A stretch of 64,000 nt of DNA, taken from contig LNAC01000032.1 in NCBI GenBank assembly GCA_002007465.1, forward strand, positions 7,036,889 through 7,100,888. The letters run 5' to 3'. The stretch comes from Ailurus styani (taxonomy: Eukaryota > Chordata > Mammalia > Carnivora > Ailuridae). Both the position numbers and the translations under genes were made by a program. Below the pieces are notes generated by a model that did no database searches, was not told where the DNA came from, and saw nothing but the letters and a program-made list of their open reading frames with translations. Of the stretch, positions 51,701 through 63,155 are shown one piece after another. Position 1 is the first letter of the stretch. Every line of letters begins with the position of its first letter.

Positions 51701-52772
51701 ATAGTTCTATCCTTTAAATTCCAGCTGAAATCTAAACACGTATCACAATTACAGTAACCACAGTGAATGCTTTACTTAGGTTCTTGACCTAGTTCTAGCA
51801 CTGGTTAAATGTTACACAAAGCAGAAGTGTTACACTCACTCCGCTGAGCTACTAGAAACATTAAGAAAGGTTTTGGGTAGTAATTGCAAGCCAGCAGGTA
51901 TATGGACCTCTGGTCTCACGAAAATGTGGTAAGCACATCCATTCAGAGATTTACTTACTTTGTCCTGACTCTGTGGGGGACTTGTACTATTCTAAAAATC
52001 CCCTAATAATTAAGCTCTCCCCTGTAACCCTCGAAGAAAAGCATGAAGATTCTCTTCCCTCCTCTTTCATAGCAATGGTCTCATCCAATTTCCAATAAAT
52101 ATTTACAGAAAGTCGGGCATGGTGAGGAAGCCACTTCAATTCCCAGGCATCCCCAACAAAATCTAGTGGTAAGAGGAAGAACAAAAATAAAATATTCCTC
52201 TCTGGTCTCCAACGGGGCTGAGTCTCAAGCTAACACCAGAGGGAAGAGGACTCAATTGTCCATCCTAATACATTACCTACACCCCACTGGTACTTGTAAT
52301 ATCTTAGGTCCCATGCTCCAAAGTAAAAAACAGAAAAGTCTGGAGTTTCTAAAGGAAGTAGGAAGGTGAAGAAGTACCGCCTGTGCAGGGATGGAGTTGA
52401 TGGGTGTACGTTAGTGTGTATGAACTGCATGTATGGCTGTTTCCTTATAAATGAAAATGAATGAGACAACCTAAGCTTTTCCTAGGAGTGGCTGCTAAGC
52501 AGAGATGGTGGAGACAGTGAGATAGCAAGGATCTATAATCATCTAGGTTTTACAGAACTACTACTGAGGCTCAGGACACTTAGAAGAATGACTAAGAGAA
52601 ACATGAAGAAGACAAAGGAAGTTGTCTGATAATTTGGCAGGCTGCTGAATTTCGAGATAAGCTACTTCCTTCGTAAAATTCACTTAATATTTTATTCAGT
52701 GCTTGAGATATGAATATGAGACTTATGGATCTCACATTTAAAGACGAAGTCCCATCCCTTTAATCCTCTTAC
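48719..52772 (-). other. NFKB1: NFKB1 intron 4
   Basis: The 4.05-kb intron has no CAN-SINE, LTR or L1 that I can recognise. It is AT-rich single-copy-looking DNA; several stretches are low in complexity (for example 50640-50710). No credible ORF is seen. Confidence 0.7.
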
Positions 52773-52813
52773 CTGTTTAGGTTGCTCTAATATTTGAAGG
52801 TATGGACCATCTG
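52773..52813 (-). CDS. NFKB1: NFKB1 exon 4: start of the Rel homology domain, tandem acceptor
   Basis: This 41-nt exon encodes (A)DGPYLQILEQPKQ, leading into the N-terminal Rel homology domain. Its acceptor is a tandem NAGNAG: TTTTAG followed by CAG. Using the first AG (52814-52815 on the plus strand) gives the 41-nt exon and an alanine codon split across the junction. Using the second AG removes three bases (52811-52813) and so the alanine. Both choices keep the frame. The donor is GTAAGA. Human NFKB1 is known in two forms that differ by this one alanine. Confidence 0.95.
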
Positions 52814-54726
52814 CTAAAAGCGAAAACAACAAACAGAAAGCAAAAGAAACTGTGAGGCTTCTCAAATTGGCTATAAAATATAAAGCAAGTTTAAAAAAAA
52901 AACCCTGAAATTATGTTTTTAAATAGAGGTTTCAAATTCATTTTTTAGCTAAAATTCCATACGAATATAATCTACCTTCCTCATTTGACTAGTGAATTTA
53001 TTTTAACAACAGTTTTATGCCTTTAGAGAACCACAATAAATAAGCACTTGTTGAATGGTGATAGCACGTTGCACAATCCAAGAAAAAGTGTGGTGTCTGT
53101 CTGGCAAAGATGAAGAGGTCAATAGCCTTCACAATCTTGACTACTTACAAAGCATTTTTAAAACGACACAAATACCAGTTAAAAGCAGCAACCATATCCT
53201 GAGCACCATGACATTTCCTTTTGCCTTCACATCATTAGACACTGACTTCCATTCCTCAAAGAGAATGTGCCTAATGTGAAAGTAGAAGAGAAGAAGGCGC
53301 TCGCTCACACGTGTGAAATCCACAGAATAGTGATCTCAGGCTACCTGCCTTTCCTGAACCAAGTGTTCGGTTCCTTTCCCTTATTTGAATCCCCAAGTAC
53401 TGCCTTCATTCCCCAACTGGCTAGGTTGTTCCCCTGCCGTCCCAAATTTCATCTGGTCTATCAGACCAAAAGCCTGGTGGACTTTTCTTGCTGATTCATA
53501 GCTTTTGATGTTTGTATACAATTTCTGAACACTGAATACTCTCGTAACAACTCTTCTAAAACAGCACAGGCTTTTTATAAAATCCTTTTTGAAAATAATT
53601 AAATGGAAGACAGGTGCATTTCAATAAAGTAAGAACATAAAGAAGACTAGAAGCTTAATCCATACCCCAACTATATCTGACTTTGGAAAATTCAAAGGCA
53701 AATCAGAACCTCTGATAGTATAAAATCAAACTGCTCAATATGAGAAAGTCCCTAAGCTCCTCAGCTGGCTTTTATGTCAATAGTATAATAATCCACAGCT
53801 CTGCAATAGAGGCATACGGTGTTTCTCACTCACTTGACTATAAATTGAGATGTTTTGATACTAACAAAATTCTAGAATGTTTCTGTGTTTATTTTAGTCT
53901 TCACAGTCTCTTAGCCAGAAGTTTATTCTTCTAGATAATTGAAGTTCACATTATTTTGGATAAATAAGTTCATGAAGATTTAAACCTTCATGGTGAAATT
54001 AAAAAATAAACTATAACTTAAGAGAGAATTTATTTTTATCTTCTCAGTGTTATGATAAATCAGAATAAGGCTAGAGAACTGGAGGAAACAAAGGTCTAAT
54101 TATTTCCTGTTACTATTCAAGAAATTTATAAGGAAGGCAATTGAAAAATGACTGAATTTGAAGCAAAACATACACAAGAAAAGAAAAATGGTAGTGACTG
54201 GCCAGTGCAGTATTAATTTAAGAAAATTACCTTTTCTTATCTGTATGAAATTTAACCTGGACACCTTAAAATACTTTTAGGGAAAAAAATTGCAATTTAA
54301 AAATTCCAAAAAATGGCTAGAACTTAATTTTTGATAAGGAGATGAAATTGCTTAGAAATAGAAATATTTTCACGCTACTAATACAGCTTGCATGATAATG
54401 TAACAAATCTACTCATAAAAACATTCCCTCTAGAATCCTAAATCAAGAAAAGAGGCTTCTAAAAAAGTAACCTTTGTATGTCATGGAAAATACAGAAAAG
54501 TTAGGTCACGTTTACATCACATTTCAATCTCTCACTTATTAACCCTTCTAAAAATACTTGAAGGTTTGTTATTATTTTTGCTGTACGGCTTAATTTCCTT
54601 TAAGTATGTGAAATTCCAAGGTTTGGGAATTTTATTAGTGAAATGGGGCCATTTTCTCTTTTAGGGAATATACTCAAAAGTTAAATCAACTAGAAAACTA
54701 GATTTGATATGCATGTATTCATTTTA

Positions 54727-54935
54727 TTTTATTTTTATTTATTTTATTTTTATTTATTCATTTGACACAGAGAGAGAGATTACAAGTAGGCAGAGAGGCA
54801 GGCAGAGAGAGGAGAGAGGAGGAAGCAGGCTCCCCGCTGAGCAGAGAGCCCGACGTGGGCCTCGATCCCAGGACCCTGGGATCATGACCTGAGCCGAAGG
54901 CAGCGGCTTTAACCCACTGAGCCACCCAGGCGCCC
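54727..54935 (-). repeat. Young CAN-SINE with 16-bp perfect TSD
   Basis: GCATGTATTCATTTTA at 54711-54726 and 54936-54951. The body nearly matches the 42290 copy. It is in the same direction as NFKB1. Confidence 0.96.
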
Positions 54936-55989
54936 GCATGTATTCATTTTAATGCCAATTTTCTTTTGGCCACATTTCTATGCCATGAAGTAACATCCCA
55001 CTATGTAGAGAAATTTAACTTTCTCTATATGTTGTATCTTATCACACAGAGTTTTCAAGAAGTAGTAGAACTAATAGTTTCAGATTTCAAGAAGATACAA
55101 CAGTCCCTATGAGAATTACAAGTTAATACTGGTTTACATAACCTCTCTACCCTTTTTAAATGTGAATAAAACATCCATACATCTTGGACCATAGAAACTG
55201 GACTATGCCACTGCAACACAGAGGGAAAAACAGAACAATAAAAATGGTGAGGTGATAACAGGGATAGGAGATTTTAAGGTATAATTTTAAGAGTTTTTCT
55301 AATACTATGGCAAAATAATTTCTACAACACGAAGCTCTGACCACCTCATATTTACTGAGATGTTTCTTTCGATCATCTTATTTCAACCTCCATAAGCTTG
55401 ATGAAATAAAAACATTAAGAAAGCATCTACTCAAGGTACTGTTTGGCATTTACAAGGCATTAAATGGAAATGTTTATGTTTTCTGGGGGCAGAACCCAGT
55501 TCTCAGGCTTTCAATAAAGCACTGAGACTAAGAAAGAACTTTGAACCCCAGAATAAAAAGTTCACAGGAAACACAGAAGATACCAAGATTTCTACTTGTT
55601 CACAGGAAGCTGACCTACAGGCTCAGAATTCACAGCACTTCACGAGACCTCACATACGGCCGCCTACAAAATACACTTCGTGGGGTAAAGGCAGAAAGGC
55701 CTCAGCAATACAACTTCTGCTAAGGAAGGGGGACACAGAGCGATTAATTTTTTCCCTCCCAAATATTCCTAGATACACATAATAGAGATAAAAAAACAAA
55801 GAGCACTTTGATCTAAAAATGATCTAAAAAATGAAAAGTGGGTATCGTAGTAACAATAATAATCTTAAGCAAGAACGATACAAACTGAATGAAGTCTTTC
55901 AATGAGGACAAGCCAAGTCCATGGTAAATAGAATAGCTGATGTCCACTTTGGTGATTACAAAAGTCTCTGGGGTTTTTGTTTTGTTTTG

Positions 55990-56100
55990 TTTTTTTAATT
56001 TTTTTTTTTTAAGTAATCTCTATACCCAACATGGGGCCCAAACTCACAACCCTGGGGTCAAGAGTCACATGCTCCACTAACTGAGCCAACCAAATGCCCC
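55990..56100 (-). repeat. Old CAN-SINE relative
   Basis: 'AAGTAATCTCTATACCCAAC', 'CTCACAACCCTGGGGTCAAG' and 'CTGAGCCAACCAAATGCCCC' mark a different, shorter SINEC subtype. Confidence 0.8.
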
Positions 56101-56867
56101 AAACATGAAACTCTCTGTTCTATACACAACTTCCACAATTTACTCACACTGCCTGGGAGCATATGTCAAGTCCCACTGGTGATATGAGGTGCACATAAAA
56201 AGAGCCATCACACAAAGCTTACGTACAAATCAATAAATAAAAAGAGATTAAATGAGCTGATTTTTTTAAATCACTCATGAGAGATTCAACAATTTGTCAA
56301 TGGTAATAATATAGTCATGTCAGAAGGAAGGATGATTATCACAAGTTTTATCCGATTGGTCAGAATGTGAAGCCAAAATCTTTTTTAAAAGATGATTATT
56401 CTGCTGAGATGAGTTTTATGATTTTTGTAAACTTCATCAAACTTATTTCCCCAGTGCCTGGCATAGTGGATGGCACAACAGACGCTCAAATAAATGGGGA
56501 ATAGGTCTGAAAAGTGGAGAATGCCTCAGGTGCATCTGGGATAAAGGAAACAGGAGTTGTAAAGAATCCACAGCTAGTAAGATTGGGTGAAAAGGAAAAT
56601 GCTACCAGAAAAAAATTCCTTCCAAGCCATCCTCATAGATATGACTAACAATTGTTTAAGTCAGACAATGGGTAAATGGGGTAGAACAAGTTTGTGCAAG
56701 TATATTTCCAACAAGTCTAGTGAAAGTTGGTTTTTAAAACATGTATCACCATTTCCTTTCTAGGCATATTACTGACTGTCTAAAAGAAGCTATTAGCAAA
56801 TCTTGAATTAAAAAAAAAGCAAATACAAAATAAATGACAGGGTAACAGGAATGAAGAGTTTTCTTAC

Positions 56868-56943
56868 CTGTAGGTAGTGGCATCTCTGGTGGAAATAATT
56901 CTGGGTTAAATATTGTATGGGACAAAGGATCCAAAGGAAACAT
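56868..56943 (-). CDS. NFKB1: NFKB1 exon 3: N-terminal segment before the Rel domain
   Basis: The exon encodes 25 codons plus one base. It begins MFPLDPLSHTIFNPE and ends at …PLPT, recognisably the segment before the RHD. The acceptor is a pyrimidine-rich tract ending TTTTTTACAG; the donor is GTAAGA. Human NFKB1, as I remember it, has 26 codons here, so this copy appears one codon shorter around the LDPL/SH stretch, which shifts all later residue numbers by -1 from human. The length is 76 nt, ending in phase 1, and the reading frame is kept into exon 4. Confidence 0.95.
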
Positions 56944-57697
56944 CTGTAAAAAAGAAAATTTAAATAATTCAATCCTTATTTTTCCAACATTGTATTAGAT
57001 ATTTGAAGTTGAAACACCTAAAACAATTATCGAACAACCAAAGAAAAAAAAAAATCTGGAAATATTTCAAATCAGGATTTTAAAAACACGTTCATGAGAC
57101 CTAGCGAAATTCTCATGTGTACAGAACTTTACATGTTTGGACCATGTTTATGTGACAAAGGGATTTGAGAAGAATGACCTAACTATAAAGTCCACAGAGG
57201 CCAGCAGCCGGTGTGGCTTGCTTATTAGTATATCTTTAGGGCCCAGTATCTACTTATTGCAGAGTGGATACTTAATATTTTTTTAATGAATGATTTAAAG
57301 CTGTTCTCTCAAAAATATGAGCATAAGAATATAATCCTAGAAATTCTAGAAATATTTCTTTAATGATGGTAAAGAAACTCCTACTCTAGCCATACAACTT
57401 CAAGACCTATAAGAATTAGTCAATAACCCTGGAGCAATTTTCAAAAAAACTGAAAATGTAACTTACAGTCTAAGCAGCAGATACAACTGAGCACAGAGCG
57501 CCCTCATTTTTTTTTTTCCTACTATACTTACCCAGCACAATGCAAAATACCTGGAATTTGGTGGGTGTCATAGGCTGGATCATGCCCCACCCACCCACCC
57601 AAAGACAACTACATCTGAATCCCCAGAACCTGTGAATGCTATCTCATATAGCAAAAAGGATTTTGCAGATGTTATTAAATTAAGAATATGGACACAG

Positions 57698-57899
57698 GGG
57701 CGCCTGGGTGGCTCAGTCATTAAGCGTCTGCCTTCAGCTCAGGTCATGATCCCAGGGCCCTGGGATCGAGCCCTGCATTGGGCTCCCTGCTTGGTGGGGA
57801 ACCCTGCTTCTCCCTCTCCCACTCCCCCTGCTTGTGTTCCCTCTCTCACTGTGTCTACCTCTGTCAAATAAATAAATAAAATCTTAAAAAAAAAAAAAA
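57698..57899 (+). repeat. CAN-SINE with 16-bp perfect TSD
   Basis: AAGAATATGGACACAG at 57682-57697 and 57900-57915. Inserted in the MLT1-like LTR. Confidence 0.96.
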
Positions 57900-57916
57900 A
57901 AGAATATGGACACAGA

Positions 57917-58080
57917 AGGGTGCCTGGGTGGCTCAGTCTGTTGAGTGTCGGATTTCTGCTCAGGTCATGATCTCAAGGTCCTGGGACTGAGCCCCGTATT
58001 GGGCTCCCTGCTCAATGCGGAGTCTGCTTGTCCCTATCCCTCTGCCCCTCCCCACTGCTCATGCTCTCTCACTCATATGA
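57917..58080 (+). repeat. CAN-SINE, tail missing
   Basis: It starts immediately after the right duplication of the previous SINE (GGTGCCTGGGTGGCTCAG) and ends in a CT-rich stretch without the AAATAAA tail. Confidence 0.9.
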
Positions 58081-58639
58081 ACATAGAGATAATCCTGAAT
58101 TATCCAACTGGGCCCAGTAAGAGGGACGGAGGAGATCAAGAAAGAAACAAGAAGTTAATGTGACAAAGGGGGTCACAAGTCAAGGAACGCAGGCCACCTC
58201 TAAAAGCTCAAAGCAGCAAGGAAAAGAAAGTTCCAGAGGAATGCTGCCCTGTGAGCACCTGGATTTTAGACTTCTGATGTTCAGACTCTAAGAGAATAAA
58301 TTTGTGCTGTTTTAAGTCACTAATGTGTGGTAATCTGTTACAGTAGCAACAGAGAACTAACACAGTGGGCAAGCAATATGTGTTGATTGAATTATATATT
58401 CTATCTTGATAAGTTACTAATAATTACCTACCCCAAGAGAAAATTTCCTTTCCATTTAGTTCATTCAGGACTTAAAATTCGTATTCCTGAGCTTAGCATT
58501 TGTTTCAATCTAAATAAGTCATCTTTTTGAAACATCTGTGGACTGCACAAAAACCAACTGTATTTCGTTTTTTATGATAGGCTAGTTAGTGAGCTGGTAT
58601 TAAACCACAAGAAAAACCAGGATTACAATTTACTCCTTT

Positions 58640-58858
58640 TTTTTTTTTTAAGATTTTTATTTATTTATTTGAAAGCGAGTGAGTGAGAGAGCATGCACAA
58701 GCAGGAGGGAGGGGCAGAGGGCGAGGGAGAAGCAGACTACTTGCTGAGTAGAGAGTGCGGTGTGGGGTCGATCCCAGAAGCCTGGGATCATGACCTGTGC
58801 CAACGGCTGATGCTTGAGCTGAAGGCAGATGCTTAACCGACTGAGCCACCCAGGCACC
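58640..58858 (-). repeat. CAN-SINE
   Basis: Reverse copy with an extra internal 'CTGATGCTTGAGCTGAAGGC' segment; ACTCCTTT flanks both sides. Confidence 0.9.
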
Positions 58859-58862
58859 ACTC

Positions 58863-58887
58863 CTTTGTTTTGTTTTGTTTTGTTTTA
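58863..58887. repeat. (TTTTG)n microsatellite
   Basis: Four TTTTG units directly next to the SINE's right end. Confidence 0.85.
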
Positions 58888-60069
58888 GTATATTATTGGA
58901 GGTTCCTGGAACCTACAAGCCTACTATGCCAAGTTAAATCAAGAGTAAGAAACACAGTGTTTAAATAAAGAACATTTTAGATCCAGTTGTGAGGTATGCA
59001 AATATTCAATTGAGGAACAGCAAATCTGCTCCACTTCAATGCTTAAGAGTAAAGTTCATCTATGCTATTTGTTGTTCCCTGGAAAGGAAACATAGGAATC
59101 AAAAAACATGCTATTGTAAAAAACGGGCCCCACCTTACAGAGAGTACTGGCTGATCTCAGAGCAGGAGAGATGACCTAGCAAAAAAGTGTCTTCCCTATG
59201 GTCCTGCAGCAGGGGGCTAAAATAACTAAGTAGAGGGCAGAGCACTGGTCTTGGGAGCGAGGAGCACACTCCACTTCAGAAAAGGAAGACAGAAGCCGTG
59301 TTGTGCGCTGCAAATTGCATTGTGTATTAGGTCACAGTTGGAGGGCAAGTTCCGGAATGCATTAAAACGCTGGGGATATTTCACTGAGGACATGAACACT
59401 TCAGGAAATACACACCGTTAAGCTTGAGACAAGGGAAAAAAACCCCTGCTACTTCAAGGACCTCTCACCTCAAAAATGGAAATATCAGATCGTACCCCAC
59501 CCCTGTTGCTGATGATCACAAAAGTGCCCACATAAGAAAAACTCTCGAAATGAATGTGTTCAGCAAGTTTTACTTTTGTGTGGCATAAAGGACCATCTCT
59601 TGTTGATAAGATTTCCTGTGTATAGACAGGAAAGCATGGTCTAAAACCAAGCAGAACAACCCTAATGCTGGTTAGAGTTTGCCTTCAAATGTTAGAGATA
59701 GCATATTAAAAGTGAAAGGTAAAACACGGGTTTTGATAATATGAGTAGCCAAATATCTTTTCTGCCGTAATCAAAGAAAATGTTCCTAGATTGATCCTAT
59801 ATCACCATTTGTACAATAAATTTCAAAAGGAGCATCTTAATGTGAAAAGCAGGGCATACTCATTCTTTCTAAATAAATCAGAACATTATCAAGAGTAGTG
59901 AATGCTCCACAAGTTTATTTTATTTGAAGAAGTGATACCAGATCCTTTAAAAAGTATTTCACTTTTGGTTTTATTTTCCTGACAGATTGTTTGCATGCAT
60001 AAATTTGGAAAATCCACTTTTTAGGTGGTTGCCGCTAAAGTTTTAAAGTGAAATGATTATGAATCTTGG

Positions 60070-60400
60070 GCCTGGATGTCCTGGTACCTAGCGTTCCCTC
60101 TCCTTATCTAGTCTCGCGAACTACATTTTCCAAATCACAGCATACATAGACTTTCCCTGGAGAGTCCTTCACAACCCTGCTCTTCCCTCCAGGTAGTGAT
60201 CCCTTTCAACATTTCTGGATCATTCTGTGCAACTACTAAAACACCATTTATCAACATATAGAAACTATGTTTCTGTCCCTCCTATTAGAATGGCAGCTGT
60301 ATCACTTACTTTGTAGTCTTTCTTAGCCAGTGTTGTGGTACATAGTAATAATGCCTCAGTAAGTAGCTGATGAATAAATAAATCTCAATATTTTAAATAC
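60070..60400 (+). repeat. L2 LINE 3' end
   Basis: 'CATTTATCAACATATAGAAA', 'TAGAATGGCAGCTGTATC' and 'TAGTAATAATGCCTCAGTAAG' with a GATGAATAAATAAATC tail fit forward L2. Confidence 0.68.
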
Positions 60401-60482
60401 TTCTTAAAAATCTTTATGTTAAAAATTTAATATTGCTATTGTAATTACCCTAGAGTCTGAAAGCTGCTTTCAAATGATTCAT

Positions 60483-60600
60483 TTAATATATATCTAATAT
60501 AAATTATATCAAATACACATGTATATATGCGTGTGTATATATACACACACGGAGAGGGAGGGAAAAGGACAGAGGAAGAGAGAGGGAGGGATGGAAAGGA
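60483..60600. repeat. TA/TG/CA microsatellite followed by GA-rich tract
   Basis: ATATATATCTAATATAAATT, ATGTATATATGCGTGTGTAT, ATACACACACGGAGAGGGAG in sequence. Confidence 0.82.
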
Positions 60601-60744
60601 AGCAAAATATTAATAATCAACAAAGATCGGTTGGGACTATTCAATATTTCTACAGGCCTGAAATTTTTCAAAGTAAAAAGTTGGGCGAGAAAGGGAAAAA
60701 AGACGGTGGTATCCCTTCATACCTGAAAGTAAAATTATAATGAA

Positions 60745-60930
60745 CAGTTTTATGTTCCCAAAACACATACATTGCCCATTCAGTCTTTTCAACACCCTTT
60801 TGAGTGTAGGGATAGCATTCCTATTTTGCAAATGAGAAAAGTGGGAAGGTGCGGGGCGGGGGGGGCAAGTGATTCCTCAAGTTTTAAGAGCTGATAAGTA
60901 GCAGCCAGCACCTACATAAACACGAATTCT
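60745..60930 (-). repeat. MIR SINE
   Basis: 'CCTATTTTGCAAATGAGAAA' and 'AAGTGATTCCTCAAG…GATAAGTAGCAGCC' fit reverse MIR, with a G-rich insertion near 60855. Confidence 0.75.
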
Positions 60931-60994
60931 GAGGCCAGAGGTCTTTTCACTATACTAATGAGCCTCCTCATTAGATGAGTTTTAAAAAAATACT

Positions 60995-61622
60995 TTGTGT
61001 TTCCCCCCAAAAAGATACATTCAAGTCCTAACTCCCTGTGCCTGTATACATAACTTTACTTGGAAATAAGGTCTTCACGGAGATAATCAAGTCAAGATGA
61101 GGTCATACTGAAGGATGGACCCTAAATCCAACGACTGGGGACTTCGTGAGAGAAACGAGAGGGAGACTGGGATACAGAGACACAGGAGAGACACACAGGG
61201 AAGAAGGCGGGTCTGCAGGAGCTACTGGCAACCACGGGCAGGCTACGAGAGAGAGAGGCCTGCAACAGAGTCTCCTTCCGAACTTCCAGAAGTAACCAAC
61301 CCTGTCATCATCTTGATTTTGGATTTTGATATTTCTAGTCTCCAGAACTGTGAGAGAATATATTTCTGTTCTTATTTTGTTCTGTTTTTAGAGAGGGAGA
61401 CGGGGAGGGTACAGAGGGAGAGGGAGAGAGAATCCCAAACAGGCTCCACACCCAGCACAGAGCCTGACGCGGGCTTGACCCTACAGCCCCGAGATCATGA
61501 CCTGAGCCAAAACCAAGAGTTGGATGCTTAACTGACTCAGCCTCCCAGGGGCTCCATATATTTGTTTTTTTTAAGCCATCTGGTTTGTGATCATCTGTTA
61601 CAATAGCCCTAGGACGCTAACA
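60995..61622 (+). repeat. MaLR LTR, MLT1-like, split by a SINE
   Basis: 'ACTTGGAAATAAGGTCTTCA', 'TGAGGTCATACTGAAGGATG', 'AGTCTCCAGAACTGTGAGAG' before, and 'TTAAGCCATCTGGTTTGTGA', 'CAATAGCCCTAGGACGCTAA' after the SINE. The 138-codon ORF here joins LTR and SINE and is not a gene. Confidence 0.85.
61378..61555 (-). repeat. CAN-SINE inserted in the LTR
   Basis: Reverse copy, older subtype ('AGGCTCCACACCCAGCACAG', 'GAGATCATGACCTGAGCC'). ATATATTTCTGTT / ATATATTTGTTTT flank it. Confidence 0.88.
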
Positions 61623-61876
61623 TGGTAGTTGTCATTTGACCTGTAGCATATATCATTTTTATGCAATAGTATGTGTGATAGGAGGATTTAAGTTACTCAT
61701 TTTATATGACATGTCCCCTCTGACCTCACCTGGAGGGACAGGAAAACGGTAAAAACAGTTTAAAATAAATGTTTACCAATTTTAGAGTTTTCCTGATAAA
61801 TACTACCACTACCTCTGTATATTTAAAAATATGAATACATTTACAAAAAAATGATCAGTGAGACTATAATACTTAC

Positions 61877-61922
61877 TTGATCATGTGCTCCCAAATATGT
61901 ATCGTCTTCTGCCATTTTGGAG
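61877..61922 (-). CDS. NFKB1: NFKB1 exon 2: 7 nt of 5'UTR plus first 13 codons
   Basis: This exon holds the p105/p50 start codon at 61915-61913. It encodes MAEDDTYLGAHDQ, close to the human N-terminus (MAEDD at the start, Q at the exon end), with differences in between. The acceptor (…GATACACAG) leaves only seven untranslated bases before ATG; the donor is GTAAGT at 61876-61871. The coding part is 39 nt and ends in phase 0, as in human. The ATG is chosen because it matches the human start and begins the only frame that continues through all later exons. The segment lies before the Rel homology domain. The non-coding first exon and promoter are not in the window. Confidence 0.93.
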
Positions 61923-62523
61923 CTGTGTATCAAAACAAAACAAAACCAAACTATAAGAATGGAATGACACTTAAGAATTCCATCATGCAGGAGTAAACTA
62001 TATTATTCCAGTAAGACCAAACATAATCCTTTTTAAAAGATCTTAGGAGGGGGGACAGCAACCTTAGAAGAGTAGTTCCTTTTTGGAATCGAAATCTACC
62101 AGCAGGAAAATTGCACAATCAAGGAATTACCACGTATGTACAATCCAAAACTGGGGCAAGCTCACAACAGTGTCCTGGAGTTTGGTGAAACCAATCTTCA
62201 TCCTCTATATAAAAAGCATACATAATTAAATTCTTAGAGGTCATTTCTATTTGTCACCATCTAGACTTCAAGGATTTAGTCTTAATTCTTTGTGTAGATT
62301 ATTTTCCAACCTTTCATGAATTCTGTGATGGTCCTAGCACTGTGTCCAAGCTTTCCACCCAGAGTTCAAGTTGAGAAGTTCAGACAGGGTCCCCCTGCTG
62401 TCAGAGGGGCTGGTCAGGGATCTGCGCAGCACCAGGGGAGGACAGCTAACGTGGACCACGCTCTGCCCTCCAGTGCGTTCCACGGCAGCAAGTCACTTCC
62501 TACCCTTGTTCAAGTGGTATAGA

Positions 62524-62739
62524 AGGGCACCTGGGTGGCTCAGTCGGTTAAGTGTCTGATCTTGATTTCGGCTCAGGTCATGATCTCGGGGTCCTGAGAT
62601 CGAGCCCTGTGTTGGGCTCCACGCTCACAGCGAAATCTGCTTGAGATTCTCTCTCTCCCTCGGCATCTGCCCCTCCCCTCACTCACACACCCATGCACGC
62701 GTGCTCTCTCTCTAAAATAAATAATCTAAAAAAAAAAAT
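62524..62739 (+). repeat. CAN-SINE, older subtype
   Basis: 'GTGTCTGATCTTGATTTCGG' in the head region and a TCTAAAATAAATAATCT tail; AAGTGGTA recurs on both sides. Confidence 0.9.
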
Positions 62740-63064
62740 AAAGTGGTAGGGACAGACTGTAAGAGTCTTTATTATCAAGGCTATAGTCTCAGATTTAATC
62801 AACCCCAGCCAGATATTAATGTACTGCAGGCCTTAGCAATCTTGTACTCCCCAGAGGCCCTGAGAAAAGTGAGAAACCACACAGCCAGATAAAAATGTAT
62901 CTAAAAATCACATATCATTTTGGATTTACTTACTTAAGAAGTATTCTTATCATTACTTTAAATATAGGCTGATTTTATTTAAAGTTACCTAGATCAAATT
63001 TTATATCTATTTATGTGAAAGAGTAAAGGACAAAAAAGGCTGAAAGCAAATATTAATTCCTGAA

Positions 63065-63155
63065 ATAAATTTTTCTTTTATTTTTTTACCGAAATATAGT
63101 TGACACATGATTTTACATTATAATTTCAGATATACAACATTCCTAAGTCAAGTTT
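63065..63155. repeat. L1-derived AT-rich fragment
   Basis: 'CGAAATATAGTTGACACATG' and 'TTTCAGATATACAACATTCC' resemble the L1 segment also seen near 17100. Confidence 0.55.

Larger units (their letters stand above)
52814..56867 (-). other. NFKB1: NFKB1 intron 3
   Basis: The 4.05-kb intron contains a young minus-strand SINE (54727-54935) and an older divergent minus SINE (55990-56100), plus small L2-tail-like pieces near 53020-53060 and 56450-56505. I recognise nothing in the other parts (about 53060-54710, 54960-55980 and 56110-56440), which are AT-rich and without a convincing coding region. Confidence 0.7.
57566..58366 (+). repeat. MaLR LTR, MLT1-like, carrying two SINEs
   Basis: 'GAATCCCCAGAACCTGTGAA' and 'GGATTTTGCAGATGTTATTA' before, and 'GATAATCCTGAATTATCCAA', 'CAAGGAACGCAGGCCACC', 'GTGTGGTAATCTGTTACAGT' after the two SINEs form one LTR. 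Confidence 0.83.
56944..61876 (-). other. NFKB1: NFKB1 intron 2
   Basis: The 4.9-kb intron holds an MLT1-like LTR carrying two SINEs (57566-58366), a minus SINE (58640-58858), an L2 3' end (60070-60400), a TA/CA-rich microsatellite (60483-60560), a MIR (60745-60930) and a second MLT1-like LTR with a SINE inside (60995-61622). I recognise nothing in about 58890-60060. Confidence 0.75.

Noticed and set aside
61115..61531. 138-codon plus ORF, Arg/Glu-rich
   Set aside because: It crosses from a MaLR LTR into an inserted SINE; GA-rich repeat sequence explains the composition.
62370..62520. Slightly GC-rich stretch in intron 1 as possible promoter
   Set aside because: It is too short and has few CpGs; the NFKB1 promoter should be a strong CpG island upstream of exon 1.
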